A DNA stretch of 64,000 bases, from contig NZ_JAMJWD020000001.1 in NCBI RefSeq assembly GCF_023554255.2, positions 898,755-962,754 on the forward strand. Direction: 5' to 3'. A program made the position numbers and the translations under genes. Of this stretch, positions 42,386 through 50,836 are shown in pieces; position 1 is the stretch's first letter; each line of letters opens with the position of its first letter. Below the pieces are notes generated by a model. That model was not told where the DNA came from, searched no databases, and saw nothing but the letters and a program-made list of their open reading frames with translations. The stretch is from Phyllobacterium sp. 21LDTY02-6. GTDB lineage: Bacteria; Pseudomonadota; Alphaproteobacteria; Rhizobiales; Rhizobiaceae.

Positions 42386-43345
42386 ATGAGCCTCCCGGTA
42401 CTCAAACTGGTTGCCCAGCGCATAGCGATGGGCATCCTGCTGCTCCTGGCGGTCTCGGTGCTGATCTTCGTCGGCACCCAGATCCTGCCCGGTGACGTTG
42501 CGCAATCCATATTGGGCCAGTCCGCCACGCCGCAGGCGCTCGAAAACCTGCGGCGGGACATGGGGCTGAACGATCCGGCCTATATCCGTTATTTCCGCTG
42601 GCTCGGCGGCGTGCTCACCGGCGATCTCGGCACCGCCTTGTCGAGCGGGCAGGACATAGCGTCGTCGTTGAAGGGCAGGCTGTGGAACACGCTGTTCCTG
42701 GCCTTCTGGGCGGCGATCGTCTCCATTCCGCTGGCGATCGGCCTCGGCCTGCTCGCGGTGCGCTATCGCAACGGTTTCGTCGACAGGCTCATTTCCGGCC
42801 TCGGGCTGGCATCGACCTCGCTGCCCGAATTCTTCACCGGCTACCTGTTGATCTATTTCGTCGCCGTGCGCCTGCAATGGTTTCCGAGCGTCTCCACCGT
42901 TTTCGACGGCATGACGCTCGGTGAGCGGCTCAGCGCCATCGCATTGCCGGTGACGGTGCTGACGCTGGTGGTGCTCGCCCACATGATGCGCATGACCCGC
43001 GCCGCCATCCTGAACGTGATGCAATCGGCCTATGTGGAAACGGCGGAGCTCAAGGGCCTGACGCCGTTGCAGATCATCACCCGGCACGCCTTTCCGAATG
43101 CCGTCGCGCCGATCGTCAATGTCGTCATGCTCAACCTTGCCTTCCTCGTCGTCGGCGTCGTCGTGGTCGAGGTCATCTTCGTCTATCCGGGCATGGGGCA
43201 ATATCTGGTCGACCATGTGGCCAAGCGGGACGTGCCGGTGGTCCAGGCCTGCGGGCTGGTCTTCGCCGCCGTCTATGTGACGCTCAACATCGTCGCCGAC
43301 ATCGTGGCGATCGTCTCCAATCCTCGCCTCAGGCACCCGAAATGA
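42386..43345 (+). CDS. ABC permease, DppB type
   Basis: A 319-residue inner-membrane permease with six membrane segments. Characteristic features are RIAMGILLLLAVSVLIFVGT at the N-terminus, QILPGDVAQSILG with the DppB-type periplasmic motif, GDLGTALSSGQDIA, and the EAA loop YVETAELKGLTPLQIITRHA. It starts 14 bases after the binding-protein gene. Its TGA overlaps ATG 43342, but the DppC gene more likely begins at 43354. Confidence 0.92.
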   Translation: MSLPVLKLVAQRIAMGILLLLAVSVLIFVGTQILPGDVAQSILGQSATPQALENLRRDMGLNDPAYIRYFRWLGGVLTGDLGTALSSGQDIASSLKGRLWNTLFLAFWAAIVSIPLAIGLGLLAVRYRNGFVDRLISGLGLASTSLPEFFTGYLLIYFVAVRLQWFPSVSTVFDGMTLGERLSAIALPVTVLTLVVLAHMMRMTRAAILNVMQSAYVETAELKGLTPLQIITRHAFPNAVAPIVNVVMLNLAFLVVGVVVVEVIFVYPGMGQYLVDHVAKRDVPVVQACGLVFAAVYVTLNIVADIVAIVSNPRLRHPK

Positions 43346-43353
43346 GGCCGGCC

Positions 43354-44178
43354 ATGTCAAGCATCAGGAACATTCCCGTCAGCGCCTGGATCGGCCTCGT
43401 TCTCACTGCGCTCTTCGTCTTCGCCGCCGTGTTCGCGCCATGGGTCGCGCCTTATCCCGTAGGCGAAACCGTCGGCGACGTCTGGGAGCCGATGTCGGCG
43501 AAATATCTGCTCGGCACCGACAATCTCGGGCGCGATCTCCTGTCGCGCCTGATCTATGGCGCACGCATCACCATCTTCATCGCCGCGCTCGCCACCGCCC
43601 TGTCGTTCATACTGGGTTCGGTCCTCGGCTTCGCGGCGGCGGTCATCGGCGGCTGGTTCGATCAGCTCATGTCGCGTTTCGTCGATCTGATCATGGCGAT
43701 ACCGACGCTGATCTTCGCGCTGGTGGTGCTTTCGGTGCTGCCGACCAATGTGGTCACGCTCATCCTGGTGATGGGTCTTCTCGACGCGACCCGTGTCTAC
43801 CGCCTTGCCCGCGCCGTGGCGGTGGACATCAATGTCATGGATTTCGTCGAGGCGGCCAAGCTTCGCGGCGAGGGCAAGATGTGGGTCATCTTCCGCGAGA
43901 TTTTGCCCAATGCGCTGACGCCGCTGGTGGCGGAACTCGGCCTGCGCTTCATCTTCGCGGTGCTCTTCCTCTCCGCGCTGTCCTTCCTCGGGCTCGGCGT
44001 GCAGCCGCCGGACGCGGATTGGGGCGGCATGGTCAAGGAAAACAAGGAGGGCATCGTCTTCGGCATTCCCGCGGCGCTCATTCCCGCGGCGGCGATCGCC
44101 GTCCTGGCGATATCGGTCAATCTCGTCGCCGACTGGATATTGAACCGCACCACAAGTTTGAAGGGAGGGCGCGGCTGA
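43354..44178 (+). CDS. ABC permease, DppC type
   Basis: A 274-residue permease with six membrane segments. The DppC features are WVAPYPVGETVGDVWEPMSA, YLLGTDNLGRDLLSRLIYGA, and the EAA loop FVEAAKLRGEGKMWVIFREI. LGVQPPDADWGGMVKENKEG near the C-terminus is typical. The start was chosen at ATG 43354 because GAGG lies six bases before it; ATG 43342 also exists in frame. Its TGA shares one base with the ATG of the ATPase gene (TGATG). Confidence 0.92.
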   Translation: MSSIRNIPVSAWIGLVLTALFVFAAVFAPWVAPYPVGETVGDVWEPMSAKYLLGTDNLGRDLLSRLIYGARITIFIAALATALSFILGSVLGFAAAVIGGWFDQLMSRFVDLIMAIPTLIFALVVLSVLPTNVVTLILVMGLLDATRVYRLARAVAVDINVMDFVEAAKLRGEGKMWVIFREILPNALTPLVAELGLRFIFAVLFLSALSFLGLGVQPPDADWGGMVKENKEGIVFGIPAALIPAAAIAVLAISVNLVADWILNRTTSLKGGRG

Positions 44179-45839
44179 TGGCGAGGCTTGCGGCAAAGGA
44201 CAAGAGCGCGCGGCTGCTCGACATACGCGGCCTGCGCATCGAGGCGACGAGCTATCCGCCCGGAGAGCCGCCGCGCGACATCGTCATCGTCGATGGCGTA
44301 TCGCTGGCGCTGGAGCGCGGCAAGGTGCTCGGGCTCATCGGCGAATCCGGCGCCGGCAAATCCACCGTCGGCCTTTCCAGCATGAGCTATGGCCGCGGCG
44401 GCGTGCGCATCACCGGCGGCGAAGTCGTGCTCAATGGCCGCGACATCACCAAGGGCGGGGCGCGGCTGCTGCGCCAGGTGCGGGGGCGGGAAGTGTGCTA
44501 CGTGGCGCAATCGGCCGCCGCCGCGTTCAATCCGGCGCGCAAGCTGATGGACCAGGTGACGGAAGCGGCGCGCCAGCACAGGATTTGCTCCAGGGCCGAG
44601 GCGGAGAAGCGCGCCGTCGGCCTGTTCCGCAAGCTCGGCCTGCCCAATCCCGATACGTTCGGCGACCGTTTTCCGCATCAGGTATCCGGCGGGCAGCTGC
44701 AGCGGGCGATGACCGCCATGGCGCTGTGCTCGGAGCCCGATCTCATCGTCTTCGACGAGCCGACGACGGCGCTGGACGTGACGACGCAGATCGACGTTCT
44801 CGCCTCGATCAAGGATGCTATCCGCGACACCAATGTGGCGGCGCTCTACATCACCCATGATCTTGCCGTCGTTGCCCAGGTGGCGGACGACATCATGGTG
44901 CTGCGCCATGGCAAGACGGTGGAATATGGCGAAACCCGGCAGATCATCAAGGAGCCGCGCGAGGACTATACGCGCCAGCTCGTCTCGGTCCATCACATCC
45001 CGCACCGGCAGAAGCCCGCTTCCGGCGCGCCCATCCTCGCGGCGAGGGGCATCACCGCGGCCTATGGCGGCGGGCAGGTCAAGGTGTTGAAGAACGTCTC
45101 GCTCGACATCCATCTCGGGCAGACGGTGGCGGTGGTCGGCGAATCCGGTTCCGGCAAGTCGACGCTGGCGCGGGTGATCACCGGGCTGCTGCCGCCGATG
45201 GAAGGCAGCATCGAGTTCGACGGGCGGCAGCTTTCGCCGCGGCTCGCCAGCCGCAAGCGCGACGATCTGCGCGAATTGCAGATGATCTACCAGATGGCGG
45301 ACACGGCGATGAATCCACGCCAGACGGTCGGCACGATCATCGGCCGGCCGCTGGAATTCTATTTCAACATGCGCGGCAGCGAGCGCGACAGGCGCGTCGC
45401 CGAGCTTCTGGACAAGATCGAGATGGGCAAGGGCTTCGCCGATCGCTATCCGGCGGAACTGTCGGGCGGGCAGAAGCAGCGCGTCTGCATCGCCCGTGCG
45501 CTCGCGGCCAAGCCCAAGCTGATCATCTGCGACGAGGTGACGAGCGCGCTCGATCCGCTGGTGGCCGACGGCATCCTGAAGCTGCTGCTCGCCCTGCAGC
45601 AGGAGGAGAACGTCGCCTATCTGTTCATCACCCACGACCTTGCCACGGTGAAATCGATCTCGGATTCCATCGCGGTCATGTATCGCGGCGAGGTGGTGCG
45701 CTACGGGCCGCGCGACGAGGTGCTGAAGCCGCCCTTCGACGCCTATACGGAACTGCTGCTGTCCTCCGTGCCGGAAATGGAGCTCGGCTGGCTGGAAAAC
45801 GCGATGAAGACCCGCAAGATGGCCAGCGCCGGCAATTGA
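44178..45839 (+). CDS. Fused double ATPase of the peptide-type ABC transporter (DppD-DppF)
   Basis: A 553-residue protein containing two complete nucleotide-binding domains. Domain 1 has Walker A GESGAGKST, signature VSGGQLQRAMTAMAL, Walker B LIVFDEPTTALD and YITHDLAVVAQVADD. Domain 2 has GESGSGKST, LSGGQKQRVCIARAL, LIICDEVTSALD and FITHDLATVKSISD. The Q-loop regions are unusual (YVAQSAAAAFNPARKL and MIYQMADTAMNPRQTV), lacking the common QDPxxSLNP wording. ATG 44178 overlaps the DppC stop by one base. The open frame upstream of it is a shadow of DppC. It ends 13 bases before the convergent carnitine operon, with no clear terminator between. Confidence 0.92.
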   Translation: MARLAAKDKSARLLDIRGLRIEATSYPPGEPPRDIVIVDGVSLALERGKVLGLIGESGAGKSTVGLSSMSYGRGGVRITGGEVVLNGRDITKGGARLLRQVRGREVCYVAQSAAAAFNPARKLMDQVTEAARQHRICSRAEAEKRAVGLFRKLGLPNPDTFGDRFPHQVSGGQLQRAMTAMALCSEPDLIVFDEPTTALDVTTQIDVLASIKDAIRDTNVAALYITHDLAVVAQVADDIMVLRHGKTVEYGETRQIIKEPREDYTRQLVSVHHIPHRQKPASGAPILAARGITAAYGGGQVKVLKNVSLDIHLGQTVAVVGESGSGKSTLARVITGLLPPMEGSIEFDGRQLSPRLASRKRDDLRELQMIYQMADTAMNPRQTVGTIIGRPLEFYFNMRGSERDRRVAELLDKIEMGKGFADRYPAELSGGQKQRVCIARALAAKPKLIICDEVTSALDPLVADGILKLLLALQQEENVAYLFITHDLATVKSISDSIAVMYRGEVVRYGPRDEVLKPPFDAYTELLLSSVPEMELGWLENAMKTRKMASAGN

Positions 45840-45852
45840 GGGCTGGTCGGTT

Positions 45853-46803
45853 TCAAAGCGAGCCGGGCCAGCGGTCTTGCCCGAGGAGGTGGATTGCCGT
45901 GAGGATGCGGCGGAAGCTGCGGCGGGCGCGATCGACCGAATGGCGGGCGCGCAGATAGCCGTGGACGAGGCCCGGCTCGTTGTTCCACAGCGCCATGCCG
46001 CCGGCCTGCACGATCCTGTCGCGATAATGGCGGCCATCATCGCTGAGCGGGTCGCATTCGGCCGAGATGACGACAGTCGGCGGCAGCGCGGAAAAATCCG
46101 TGTCGGCGAGCGGGGCGAAGCGCGGATCGGCCGACCAGTCGCGGCCGCCGCCACGCAGATCGGCATAGTAGATCGTATCGCGCGTCGTCAGCATGGGCGC
46201 ATTGCCGTGTTCGACGTAGGAACCCTGTTCCATATTGCCGCCAAGCCCGGGATAGACCAGCACCTGGCCGGCGGGCTGGCGCGGGCCGCCGCGGACATGA
46301 TGCGTGACGGCAGCGGCCAGATTGCCGCCGGCGCTGTCGCCGCAGAGGACGATCGGCAGCTCGGTCATGCCGGCAAGATGATGAAACGCCGCCAGTGCAT
46401 CGTCGAACGATGCCGGGTGCAGGTGCTCGGGCGCCAGCCGGTAATCGACGGAAACCACGTCGAAGCCAGTGGCGTCGCAGATTTCGGCGCAGACATCGTC
46501 ATGGCTGTCGAGCCCGCCGACGACGAAGCCGCCGCCATGGAAATAGAGGCAGAACGCTTCCGCTTCGCCGCCGCCCTTGCGGTAGTGACGGATGCCGACG
46601 GGTCCGGCTGCCGTATCGAACGTGTCGTCGCGGCTGGTGACGGAGGCGGGGTAGCCGGCGAAGAAGGCGCGGCACATTTCGTCATAGACCCTGCGCTGCT
46701 GCGCGACGCTGAAATCCACCGCATCCGGCGGATAGAAACTGTTGGTGCGCTCGATGAACGCCCAGGTCTCCGCGTCGATCAGCAGCGAATAATCGGCCGT
46801 CAT
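45853..46803 (-). CDS. Alpha/beta hydrolase, HSL-type esterase
   Basis: A 316-residue serine hydrolase of the hormone-sensitive-lipase family. The oxyanion motif is YFHGGGFVVGG near residue 85, the nucleophile elbow is CGDSAGGNLAAAV near 155, the acid is in ISAECDPLSDDGRHY, and the His in GLVHGYLRARH. ATG 46803 overlaps the CaiD-like stop as ATGA; the longer open frame upstream is a CaiD shadow. As the last gene of the carnitine operon it may hydrolyse an ester or thioester of the pathway, for example O-acylcarnitine or a carnitinyl-CoA intermediate. That role is inference only. Confidence 0.85.
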   Translation of the reverse strand: MTADYSLLIDAETWAFIERTNSFYPPDAVDFSVAQQRRVYDEMCRAFFAGYPASVTSRDDTFDTAAGPVGIRHYRKGGGEAEAFCLYFHGGGFVVGGLDSHDDVCAEICDATGFDVVSVDYRLAPEHLHPASFDDALAAFHHLAGMTELPIVLCGDSAGGNLAAAVTHHVRGGPRQPAGQVLVYPGLGGNMEQGSYVEHGNAPMLTTRDTIYYADLRGGGRDWSADPRFAPLADTDFSALPPTVVISAECDPLSDDGRHYRDRIVQAGGMALWNNEPGLVHGYLRARHSVDRARRSFRRILTAIHLLGQDRWPGSL

Positions 46804-47579
46804 CGTCCCTTCCACACCGGGTCGCGCTTTTCCGCGAAAGCCTTGAAACCCTCCTGGCCATCCTCGGAGGCATAGAGGATATCGACGGTGCGGAACTTGC
46901 GCTTGGTGATCATGTTCATCGCCTGCTGGAAGCCCATGCTCTCCGCCTCCCGCGCCACTTCCTTGATGGCGGCGAATACCAGGGGCGGGCCGCTTTCGAG
47001 CAGCCGCGCAATCTCCCAGACCCGCTCCATCAGCCTGTCCTTCGGCAGGACCTCGTTGACGAGACCCCAGCGCTGCGCCTCGGCCACGTCCATCCAGCGG
47101 CCGGTCAGGAGCAGGTCCATGGCGATGTGATAGGGGATGCGCTTCGGCAACTTCACCGTCGCCGCATCGGCAAGCGTCCCGGCACGGATCTCCGGCAGGG
47201 CGAAGCTCGAATGGTCGGAAGCATAGATGAGGTCGCAGGAGAGGGCGAGTTCGAAACCGCCGCCGACCGCCATGCCGTTGACCGCGGCGATCACCGGCTT
47301 GTTGAGGTCGCGCAGTTCCTGCAGGCCGCCAAAGCCGCCGACGCCGTAATCGCCGTCGACCGCGTCGCCGGCCGCCGCTGCCTTGAGGTCCCATCCGGCG
47401 CAGAAGAACTTGTCGCCCTCGGTCCGGACGATCGCCACCCGCAGTTCCGGATCGTCGCGGAAGGCCTGGAAGGTCTCGCCCATCAGCCGGCTGGTCGCAA
47501 GATCGATGGCGTTTGCCTTCGGCCGGTCAAGCGTTACCTCGAGAATGCCGCCCTCGCGGCGTGTCCTGATCACACTCAT
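46800..47579 (-). CDS. caiD: Crotonobetainyl-CoA hydratase-like crotonase (CaiD-like)
   Basis: A 259-residue crotonase-fold enzyme. The start SVIRTRREGGILEVTLDRPK continues ANAIDLATSRLMGETFQAFR, wording characteristic of CaiD, which hydrates crotonobetainyl-CoA to L-carnitinyl-CoA. The oxyanion-hole segments are FFCAGWDLKAAAAG and VNGMAVGGGFELALSCDL, and the catalytic Glu region is FALPEIRAGTLAD. ATG 47579 is used (GGGGAG eight bases upstream); it overlaps the ligase stop by one base (TGATG). It sits between an acyl-CoA ligase and an esterase in the carnitine operon. Other short-chain enoyl-CoA hydratases are possible but less likely here. Confidence 0.85.
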   Translation of the reverse strand: MSVIRTRREGGILEVTLDRPKANAIDLATSRLMGETFQAFRDDPELRVAIVRTEGDKFFCAGWDLKAAAAGDAVDGDYGVGGFGGLQELRDLNKPVIAAVNGMAVGGGFELALSCDLIYASDHSSFALPEIRAGTLADAATVKLPKRIPYHIAMDLLLTGRWMDVAEAQRWGLVNEVLPKDRLMERVWEIARLLESGPPLVFAAIKEVAREAESMGFQQAMNMITKRKFRTVDILYASEDGQEGFKAFAEKRDPVWKGR

Positions 47580-49651
47580 CAAAGTTCTCCCCTGGCCGAA
47601 ATCAGTGCATCCGCGATGCCGACGCCCTTGCCGCTGGCGCGGACGAGCAGCGGGTTGATGTCGAGTTCGGCAATGCTGTCCTTGTTGGCGACGGCGAAAT
47701 CGGCAATGCCGGCAATCGCCTCGATGGCGGCGGCGACATCCCCCCTGGCGCGGCCGCGATAGCCGTCCAGCAAGGGAAACATCCGCAATTTGCGCAGCGC
47801 CGCCTCGATCTCCCCGCGCGTTGCGGGCAAGAGCAGCGTCTGCGTGTCCTGCAGCAATTCGACCAGCACGCCGCCGCTGCCGATCGTCAGGGCAGGCCCG
47901 AATTGCGGATCGTCGGTGATGCCGACGATCAGCTCGGCGACGACGCCCGTCACCATCTGTTCCACATAAAGGCCGCTGCCGAGCCGCGCCAATGCGCCTG
48001 CCGCCGCGCGAACCTCGTGCGCATTGCCAAGGTTCAGCCGCACGGCATCATGCTCCGACTTATGCGCGATCCCCAGCGCCTTCACCGTGACCGGATAGCC
48101 GATGGCATTGGCCGCAAGCACGGCCTCGTCTTCACCGGAGCAGCGCCGCCCGTCCGGAACCGGCAGGCCCCAGCTCCTGAGGATGGCCTTGGCCTGCGCC
48201 TCGTCCAGCACATGCGGCTCTGTCGTTGCTTTGGCGGCGGGCCCGGCGACCGGGGCAGCCGGCGGCTCGCTCCACGCCGCGCCGATGAAGGCGGCAGCTT
48301 CGGCTGCATCCATGGCTTCGGTGATGCCGCAGAGCGGCGCGATGCCGGCCCGCATCAGCCCGTCCATATATTCCTCGGGGAGATTTTCCGGCAGCGAGGC
48401 GATGATGGCGCCGCGGGCGGCATTGGTTTTCAACGCGTTCTCGAAGCCGCGGACGGTCGACCACCAATCGACGTCGGAGCAGCGATCCTTTCTCGGGAAG
48501 TCCAGGACGAGGCAGCTCAAGGCGAATCCTCCCGCGACCATGGCTGTGAAGGTTTCGGTCAGCGCCGGCTCATTGTTCCAGATGAACGTATGATAGTCGA
48601 GCGGGTTCGCCACCGCCACCAGCGGGCCGAGGGTCGATTTGACGCTTTCCCGGTGGCGTGGATCGAGCGGCGGGAAATGCACGCTGCGGCCCTCGGCTGC
48701 ATCGGCCATGACGGAAGCCTCGCCGCCGGAACAGCTCATCGAACAGAGCGTATTGCCGGAAAGCGGGCCATGCACATGCAGCAGCTTCAGCGTCTCCAGG
48801 AACGAGGCGATGGAATTGACCCGCGCGATGCCGAGCCGCCTCAGGAAGGCGTCGGAGGCGGCGTCAGAGCCGGCAAGCGAGGCCGTATGGGAGATGGTGG
48901 CGGCGCGCGCCTGCGCCGACCTGCCGACCTTCATCGCCACGATGGGCTTGTTGAGGGTACGGGCCCGGGCGGCGAGCGCCTCGAACTTGGCCGCCGACTG
49001 GAACGCCTCGATATGGAGCCCGAGGGCGGTGACGCGCTCGTCCTCGATCAAAGCCATGGCCATGTCGGGCAGGCCCGTCTGCGCCTGGTTGCCGGCCGTC
49101 ATCACATGGGCGATGGGCAGGCCGCGCCGCTGCATGGTCATGTTGATCGCGATGTTGGACGATTGGGTGATGATCGCCACGCCGCGCTCGTCCGCGCCGA
49201 GCCGGCGGCCGCCATGCTGGTCGGGCCAGAGCAGGGCGCCATCGCAATAATTGATCAGGCCATAGCAATTCGGCCCGATGATCGGCATGTCGCCGGCGAT
49301 CGCCACCAGTTCCTCCTGCAGCCGCGCGCCGTCGGCATCGTCCGCTCCGGCCTCGAGGAAGCCGGAAGCGTAGCAGACCGCGACGCCGGTGCCGATCTCG
49401 CGCAGCTGGCGCACGATGTCCAGCGTCAGGTAGCGGTTGACGCCGATGAAGGCCGCATCCGGCCCGGCGGGAAGATCGGCCACCGAGCGATAGGCCTTGA
49501 GGCCGAGGATCGTCTCATGCTTCGGATGCACCGGCCATATTTCGCCGGCAAAGCCCATCTGCTGGGATTGCCGGACGACTTCCGCCGCCTGGACGCCGCC
49601 GAACACGGCGATGGAGCGAGGCTTGAGCAGGCGATCGAGACTATTGGCCAT
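47579..49651 (-). CDS. NDP-forming acyl-CoA ligase, acetate-CoA ligase family
   Basis: A 690-residue fused alpha-beta acyl-CoA synthetase. The N-terminal CoA-binding domain begins LLKPRSIAVFGGVQAAEVV, then FIGVNRYLTLDIV and IIGPNCYGLINYCDG. The ligase domain has TISHTASLAGSDAASDAFLR with the His that carries the phosphoryl group. The C-terminal ATP-grasp part starts LDEAQAKAILRSWGLPVPDG. It would activate gamma-butyrobetaine, crotonobetaine or carnitine to the CoA thioester, as expected upstream of CaiD and beside an acyl-CoA dehydrogenase. ATG 49651 follows the acyl-CoA dehydrogenase by 18 bases across a small duplication. The substrate is inferred. Confidence 0.85.
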   Translation of the reverse strand: MANSLDRLLKPRSIAVFGGVQAAEVVRQSQQMGFAGEIWPVHPKHETILGLKAYRSVADLPAGPDAAFIGVNRYLTLDIVRQLREIGTGVAVCYASGFLEAGADDADGARLQEELVAIAGDMPIIGPNCYGLINYCDGALLWPDQHGGRRLGADERGVAIITQSSNIAINMTMQRRGLPIAHVMTAGNQAQTGLPDMAMALIEDERVTALGLHIEAFQSAAKFEALAARARTLNKPIVAMKVGRSAQARAATISHTASLAGSDAASDAFLRRLGIARVNSIASFLETLKLLHVHGPLSGNTLCSMSCSGGEASVMADAAEGRSVHFPPLDPRHRESVKSTLGPLVAVANPLDYHTFIWNNEPALTETFTAMVAGGFALSCLVLDFPRKDRCSDVDWWSTVRGFENALKTNAARGAIIASLPENLPEEYMDGLMRAGIAPLCGITEAMDAAEAAAFIGAAWSEPPAAPVAGPAAKATTEPHVLDEAQAKAILRSWGLPVPDGRRCSGEDEAVLAANAIGYPVTVKALGIAHKSEHDAVRLNLGNAHEVRAAAGALARLGSGLYVEQMVTGVVAELIVGITDDPQFGPALTIGSGGVLVELLQDTQTLLLPATRGEIEAALRKLRMFPLLDGYRGRARGDVAAAIEAIAGIADFAVANKDSIAELDINPLLVRASGKGVGIADALISARGEL

Positions 49652-49681
49652 CACGCACCATGGGGGTCATCACGCACCATG
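49649..49681. repeat. 19-base duplication at the dehydrogenase/ligase junction
   Basis: CATCACGCACCATG occurs at 49649-49662 and again at 49668-49681. On the coding strand each copy reads CATGGTGCGTGATG, a dehydrogenase stop overlapping a possible ligase start. The duplication seems to have split what was a TGATG gene overlap into two genes 18 bases apart. Confidence 0.7.
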
Positions 49682-50833
49682 CGGGCGGAGCAGGGCGCGC
49701 GAAATGATGTGGCGCTGGATTTCCGAGGTGCCTTCCCAGATGCGCTCGACGCGCGCATCGCGCCAGATGCGCTCCAGCGGCAGATCGTCCATCAACCCCA
49801 TGCCGCCATGGATCTGGATCGCCTCGTCGGCGACGAAAGCCAGCATTTCCGTGGCCTTCAGCTTGGCCATGGCCATGTCCTGGTCCGTCACGGTGCCCTG
49901 GTCGAACTTCCAGCCCGCCTCGAAGGTCAGAAGGTCGGCGGCCTTCAGCTCGGTCGCCATGTCGGCCAGCTTGAACGATACGCCCTGGAACTTGCCGATC
50001 TGCTGGCCGAACTGCCGGCGCTGCGCCGCATATTCGATCGCATGGGCTAGGGCGCGCTCGGCCCGGCCGAGACAGGTCGCCGCCACCTGCAGGCGGGTTG
50101 CGCCGAGCCATGTATTGGCGACATCGAAGCCCTTGTGCACCTCGCCGAGTATGGCATCCGCGGGCAGGCGGCAATCGTCGAATTCGATGATCGCATTGGT
50201 GTAGCCGCGATGGGAGACATTGCGGTAGCCTTCGCGGATCGTCATGCCCGGATGGCCCTTGTCGACGAAGAAAGCGGTGATCTTCTTCTTCTTGCCGCGC
50301 GCCGTCTCTTCCTCGCCTGAGGCAACGAAAAGGATGACGAAATCCGCCTCCAGCGCATGGCTGATGAAGTGCTTGGTGCCGTTGACGACCCAGTCGCCGC
50401 CCTTTTCGACGGCGGAGGCCGTCATGCCGCGCAGGTCGGAGCCGGCGCCGGGTTCGGTCATGGCGAGGCAGTCCGACTTTTCGCCGCGAATGCAGGGGTA
50501 GAGATATTTCTCCTTCTGCGCCTCGGTCCCGGCCAGGAGGATGTTGGACGGACGGCCGACGCAGGTCCAGTGCAACGCGTAATTGGCGCGGCCGAGTTCC
50601 TTCTCGTAGAGCAGCCAGGTCACCGTATCGAGCCCGGCGCCGCCGACCGTTTCCGGCATGTTGGCGGCGTACAGCCCGGCTTCGATCGCCTTCTGCTTCA
50701 GTTCCTGCGCCAGTTCCTTGCGCAGAATGCCGGTGCGCTCCACCTCGGCTTCATGCGGGTAAAGCTCGTTCTCGACAAAGGCGCGCGTCGTCTCGACGAT
50801 CAGCTTCTGTTCTTCGGAAAGACCGAAATCCAT
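49670..50833 (-). CDS. Acyl-CoA dehydrogenase (candidate gamma-butyrobetainyl-CoA dehydrogenase)
   Basis: A 387-residue FAD enzyme of normal length. Visible: LSEEQKLIVETTRAFVENEL at the N-terminus, DCLAMTEPGAGSDLRGM (FAD/substrate signature 1), WVVNGTKHFIS, RRQFGQQIGKFQGVSFKLAD, and the C-terminal IQIHGGMGLMDDLPLERIWR followed by IWEGTSEIQRHIISR (signature 2). It would introduce a double bond into an acyl-CoA; with CaiD and carnitine dehydrogenase in the same operon, gamma-butyrobetainyl-CoA to crotonobetainyl-CoA is the natural reading. It starts three bases after the carnitine dehydrogenase gene. The partner electron-transfer flavoprotein is not in this window. Confidence 0.88.
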   Translation of the reverse strand: MDFGLSEEQKLIVETTRAFVENELYPHEAEVERTGILRKELAQELKQKAIEAGLYAANMPETVGGAGLDTVTWLLYEKELGRANYALHWTCVGRPSNILLAGTEAQKEKYLYPCIRGEKSDCLAMTEPGAGSDLRGMTASAVEKGGDWVVNGTKHFISHALEADFVILFVASGEEETARGKKKKITAFFVDKGHPGMTIREGYRNVSHRGYTNAIIEFDDCRLPADAILGEVHKGFDVANTWLGATRLQVAATCLGRAERALAHAIEYAAQRRQFGQQIGKFQGVSFKLADMATELKAADLLTFEAGWKFDQGTVTDQDMAMAKLKATEMLAFVADEAIQIHGGMGLMDDLPLERIWRDARVERIWEGTSEIQRHIISRALLRPHGA

Positions 50834-50836
50834 GGC

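Noticed and set aside
43440-46166. Long frames extending the fused ATPase upstream into DppC, and a 789-codon antisense frame
   Set aside because: The parts outside 44178-45839 read Arg/Gly/Ala-rich and overlap DppC; translation coupling at TGATG fixes the ATPase start.
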